Program-made: the position numbers and the translations under genes
The notes under the pieces: generated by a model
Database searches by the model: none
What the model was told of the DNA's origin: nothing
What the model saw: the letters and a program-made list of their open reading frames with translations, nothing else
Assembly: GCA_004554075.1 (NCBI GenBank)
Contig: SFOB01000057.1
Span: 1-15,226 of the forward strand
Source: Treponema sp.
GTDB taxonomy: Bacteria; Spirochaetota; Spirochaetia; Treponematales; Treponemataceae
Direction of reading: 5' to 3'
Length of the DNA: 15,226 bases
Shown: in pieces, positions 14,683-15,226 of the stretch
Layout: each line of letters opens with the position of its first letter
Position numbering within the stretch: position 1 is the first letter of the stretch

Positions 14683-14745
14683 ACCCTCGCCGGGCAAAAA
14701 AATAAGCGAAGATCCATTCCGAAACCCCGGTAACAGTCTTCGCTT
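14683..14745 (-). promoter_or_regulatory. 5' hairpin and possible pseudoknot in the coaX leader
   Basis: On the minus strand AAGCGAAGA (14745-14737) and TCTTCGCTT (14712-14704) form a perfect 9-bp stem around a 24-nt loop, followed by A and seven Ts. The loop contains CCGGG (14730-14726), complementary to CCCGG (14694-14690) beyond the T-run. This would make an H-type pseudoknot with loops of 6, 13 and 9 nt. Alone the hairpin looks like an intrinsic terminator; with the pseudoknot it could switch. It begins at or within a few bases of the predicted transcription start. I do not recognise it as a known riboswitch class. Confidence 0.45.
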
Positions 14746-14747
14746 GT

Positions 14748-14776
14748 AGAATAGTGAAAATCTATCTGATTGTCAA
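14748..14776 (-). promoter_or_regulatory. coaX operon promoter
   Basis: TTGACA (14776-14771), a 17-bp spacer (14770-14754) and TATTCT (14753-14748) form a near-consensus sigma-70 type promoter on the minus strand. Predicted start is near 14741, about 190 nt before the coaX ATG. A near-perfect palindrome, GCAAAGTTTGC within 14784-14800, sits 7 bp upstream of the -35 box and could be an operator. Confidence 0.65.
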
Positions 14777-14826
14777 ATTTGTCGGCAAGCAAAGTTTGCC
14801 TCTGTGCCGTTTTTCTGTACGAAAAT

Positions 14827-15073
14827 CCCACCAAAGCATCGTTCTGAATATTTTAGTAGGTCACCAACAGGGTAACTTCACAGAATGTTTCCTACTAAAT
14901 CTGATTAATCTCTATTTTAGTAGGGAAAAAATAAACCTGCCAAAAGAAAATCTGGTATTTCAGTCAAAAAAAGACCTACTAAAATAGCTCAACAACTGTT
15001 TTAGTAGGTCTTTTCTCTATTCTTTAACAATAAATCACCCCACTAAATTATCATTTATATATATTTAGTAGGG
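14827..15073 (-). repeat. array of four 34-nt hairpin units (9-16-9)
   Basis: Four units share arms CCTACTAAA and TTTAGTAGG separated by exactly 16 nt. Units lie at 14827-14860, 14891-14924, 14975-15008 and 15039-15072, with start-to-start steps of 64, 84 and 64. The 16-nt centres are all different. The first unit has two arm changes and the last has one; all three become G.U pairs only when the RNA is read from the minus strand. A further small hairpin at 14860-14876 also has one such wobble. This favours a minus-strand transcript, the 3' region of the esterase gene. No ORF is supported in this stretch. Confidence 0.8.
14966..15014 (-). terminator. strong intrinsic terminator after the esterase gene
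   Basis: The third unit of the array is extended to a perfect 16-bp stem: plus-strand arms 14969-14984 and 14999-15014 with a 14-nt loop. On the minus strand the stem runs into seven Ts (14972-14966). The plus-strand side has only TCTTTTCTC, so termination should be best for minus-strand transcripts coming from the esterase gene, whose stop is at 15094-15096. Confidence 0.8.
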
Positions 15074-15093
15074 TTTCCCATATCCAATCAGGC

Positions 15094-15226
15094 TTATTCT
15101 GCGTAAGCCAATGGAATAAACTTGCCGGCCCATTCCTGCCAGAACTTCATGTCGTGGATGCCAGGGCCTTCTTCGTAAGTGTGAGCTACTCCCTGGTCCT
15201 GCAGGAACTTGTGGAACTCGCGGTTG
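15094..15226 (-). CDS. C-terminal part of an EstA/esterase-D-like hydrolase
   Basis: The last 43 codons of a gene entering from the right. The frame reads LQDQGVAHTYEEGPGIHDMK, then FWQEWAGKFIPLAYAE and TAA. The GxHTYEEGPGIHDxxFW block is typical of the C-terminus of tributyrin/acetyl esterases of the alpha/beta-hydrolase fold, where the His of PGIHD would be the catalytic histidine. These cytoplasmic enzymes remove short acyl groups, often from plant polysaccharide fragments in gut bacteria. The nucleophile and acid lie outside the window, so intactness is unknown. The stop codon is followed by the hairpin array and terminator. Confidence 0.75.
   Translation of the reverse strand, partial: NREFHKFLQDQGVAHTYEEGPGIHDMKFWQEWAGKFIPLAYAE

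Noticed and set aside
14683..14745. Known riboswitch (pan motif, preQ1, SAM-II, ZTP, fluoride)
   Set aside because: The pairing scheme and loop sequences do not match the consensus of any of these as I remember them; only an unnamed hairpin/pseudoknot is supported.
14640..14834. 64-codon minus-strand ORF upstream of coaX
   Set aside because: It runs through the coaX promoter, hairpin and leader, has no SD and no recognisable similarity.
14827..15073. CRISPR array
   Set aside because: Step sizes of 64 nt resemble repeat-spacer periods, but only the 9-nt arms are shared; the 16-nt centres differ in every unit, the steps are unequal (64, 84, 64) and no cas gene is present.
14827..15073. Integron attC sites
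   Set aside because: Treponema integrons exist, but I see no GTTRRRY-type core sites, no cassette ORFs between the units and no integrase in the window.

Overview
The window most likely comes from a gut or rumen spirochaete of the Treponema type. That is an inference from protein content: a lipoprotein with a Treponema-like LxxC box, TrkA/TrkH, RsgA, a CoaX next to an ECF S component, and enzymes typical of gut anaerobes. Base composition is moderate, by eye roughly 40-45% GC. I could not run a database search. Nearly every gene is on the minus strand, so gene order below follows transcription from right to left. The one clear plus-strand gene is a small alkyltransferase-like protein (7831-8199).

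Right end (15226 to 14549): the last 43 codons of an esterase are followed by an unusual array of four hairpin units. All four have the same geometry: 9-nt arm, 16-nt spacer, 9-nt arm. One of them is an excellent intrinsic terminator. Next come a near-consensus promoter (TTGACA, 17 bp, TATTCT), a possible pseudoknot leader, a strong Shine-Dalgarno in front of a five-codon ORF, and a dispersed repeat of the TCATTGCGAG..GGCAATCC type. These lead into the operon coaX - ECF S component - U32-like protein (14548 to 12226), which joins pantothenate phosphorylation with a probable vitamin importer.

Middle (12178 to 8304): an MFS transporter whose TATAAT lies only 6 nt before its ATG; a structured 245-bp intergenic leader; rsgA with a TTG start; a second dispersed repeat; then a GNAT-like protein and an ArsC/Spx-family protein. 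A hairpin-rich element separates these from the convergent alkyltransferase gene.

Left half (7792 to 465): an alpha/beta hydrolase - GNAT - HAD phosphatase operon, then a five-gene run trkA - trkH - DUF3261-like lipoprotein - ketosynthase - hotdog dehydratase. The last three resemble the lipoprotein, ApeO and ApeP part of an aryl-polyene cluster, but sit directly behind the potassium-uptake genes without the rest of such a cluster. At the far left is a truncated GH3 glycosidase start that keeps its promoter and ribosome binding site.

The most novel-looking signals are the hairpin array at 14827-15073, the structured coaX leader at 14683-14745, and the small ketosynthase/dehydratase/lipoprotein set fused to the trk operon.
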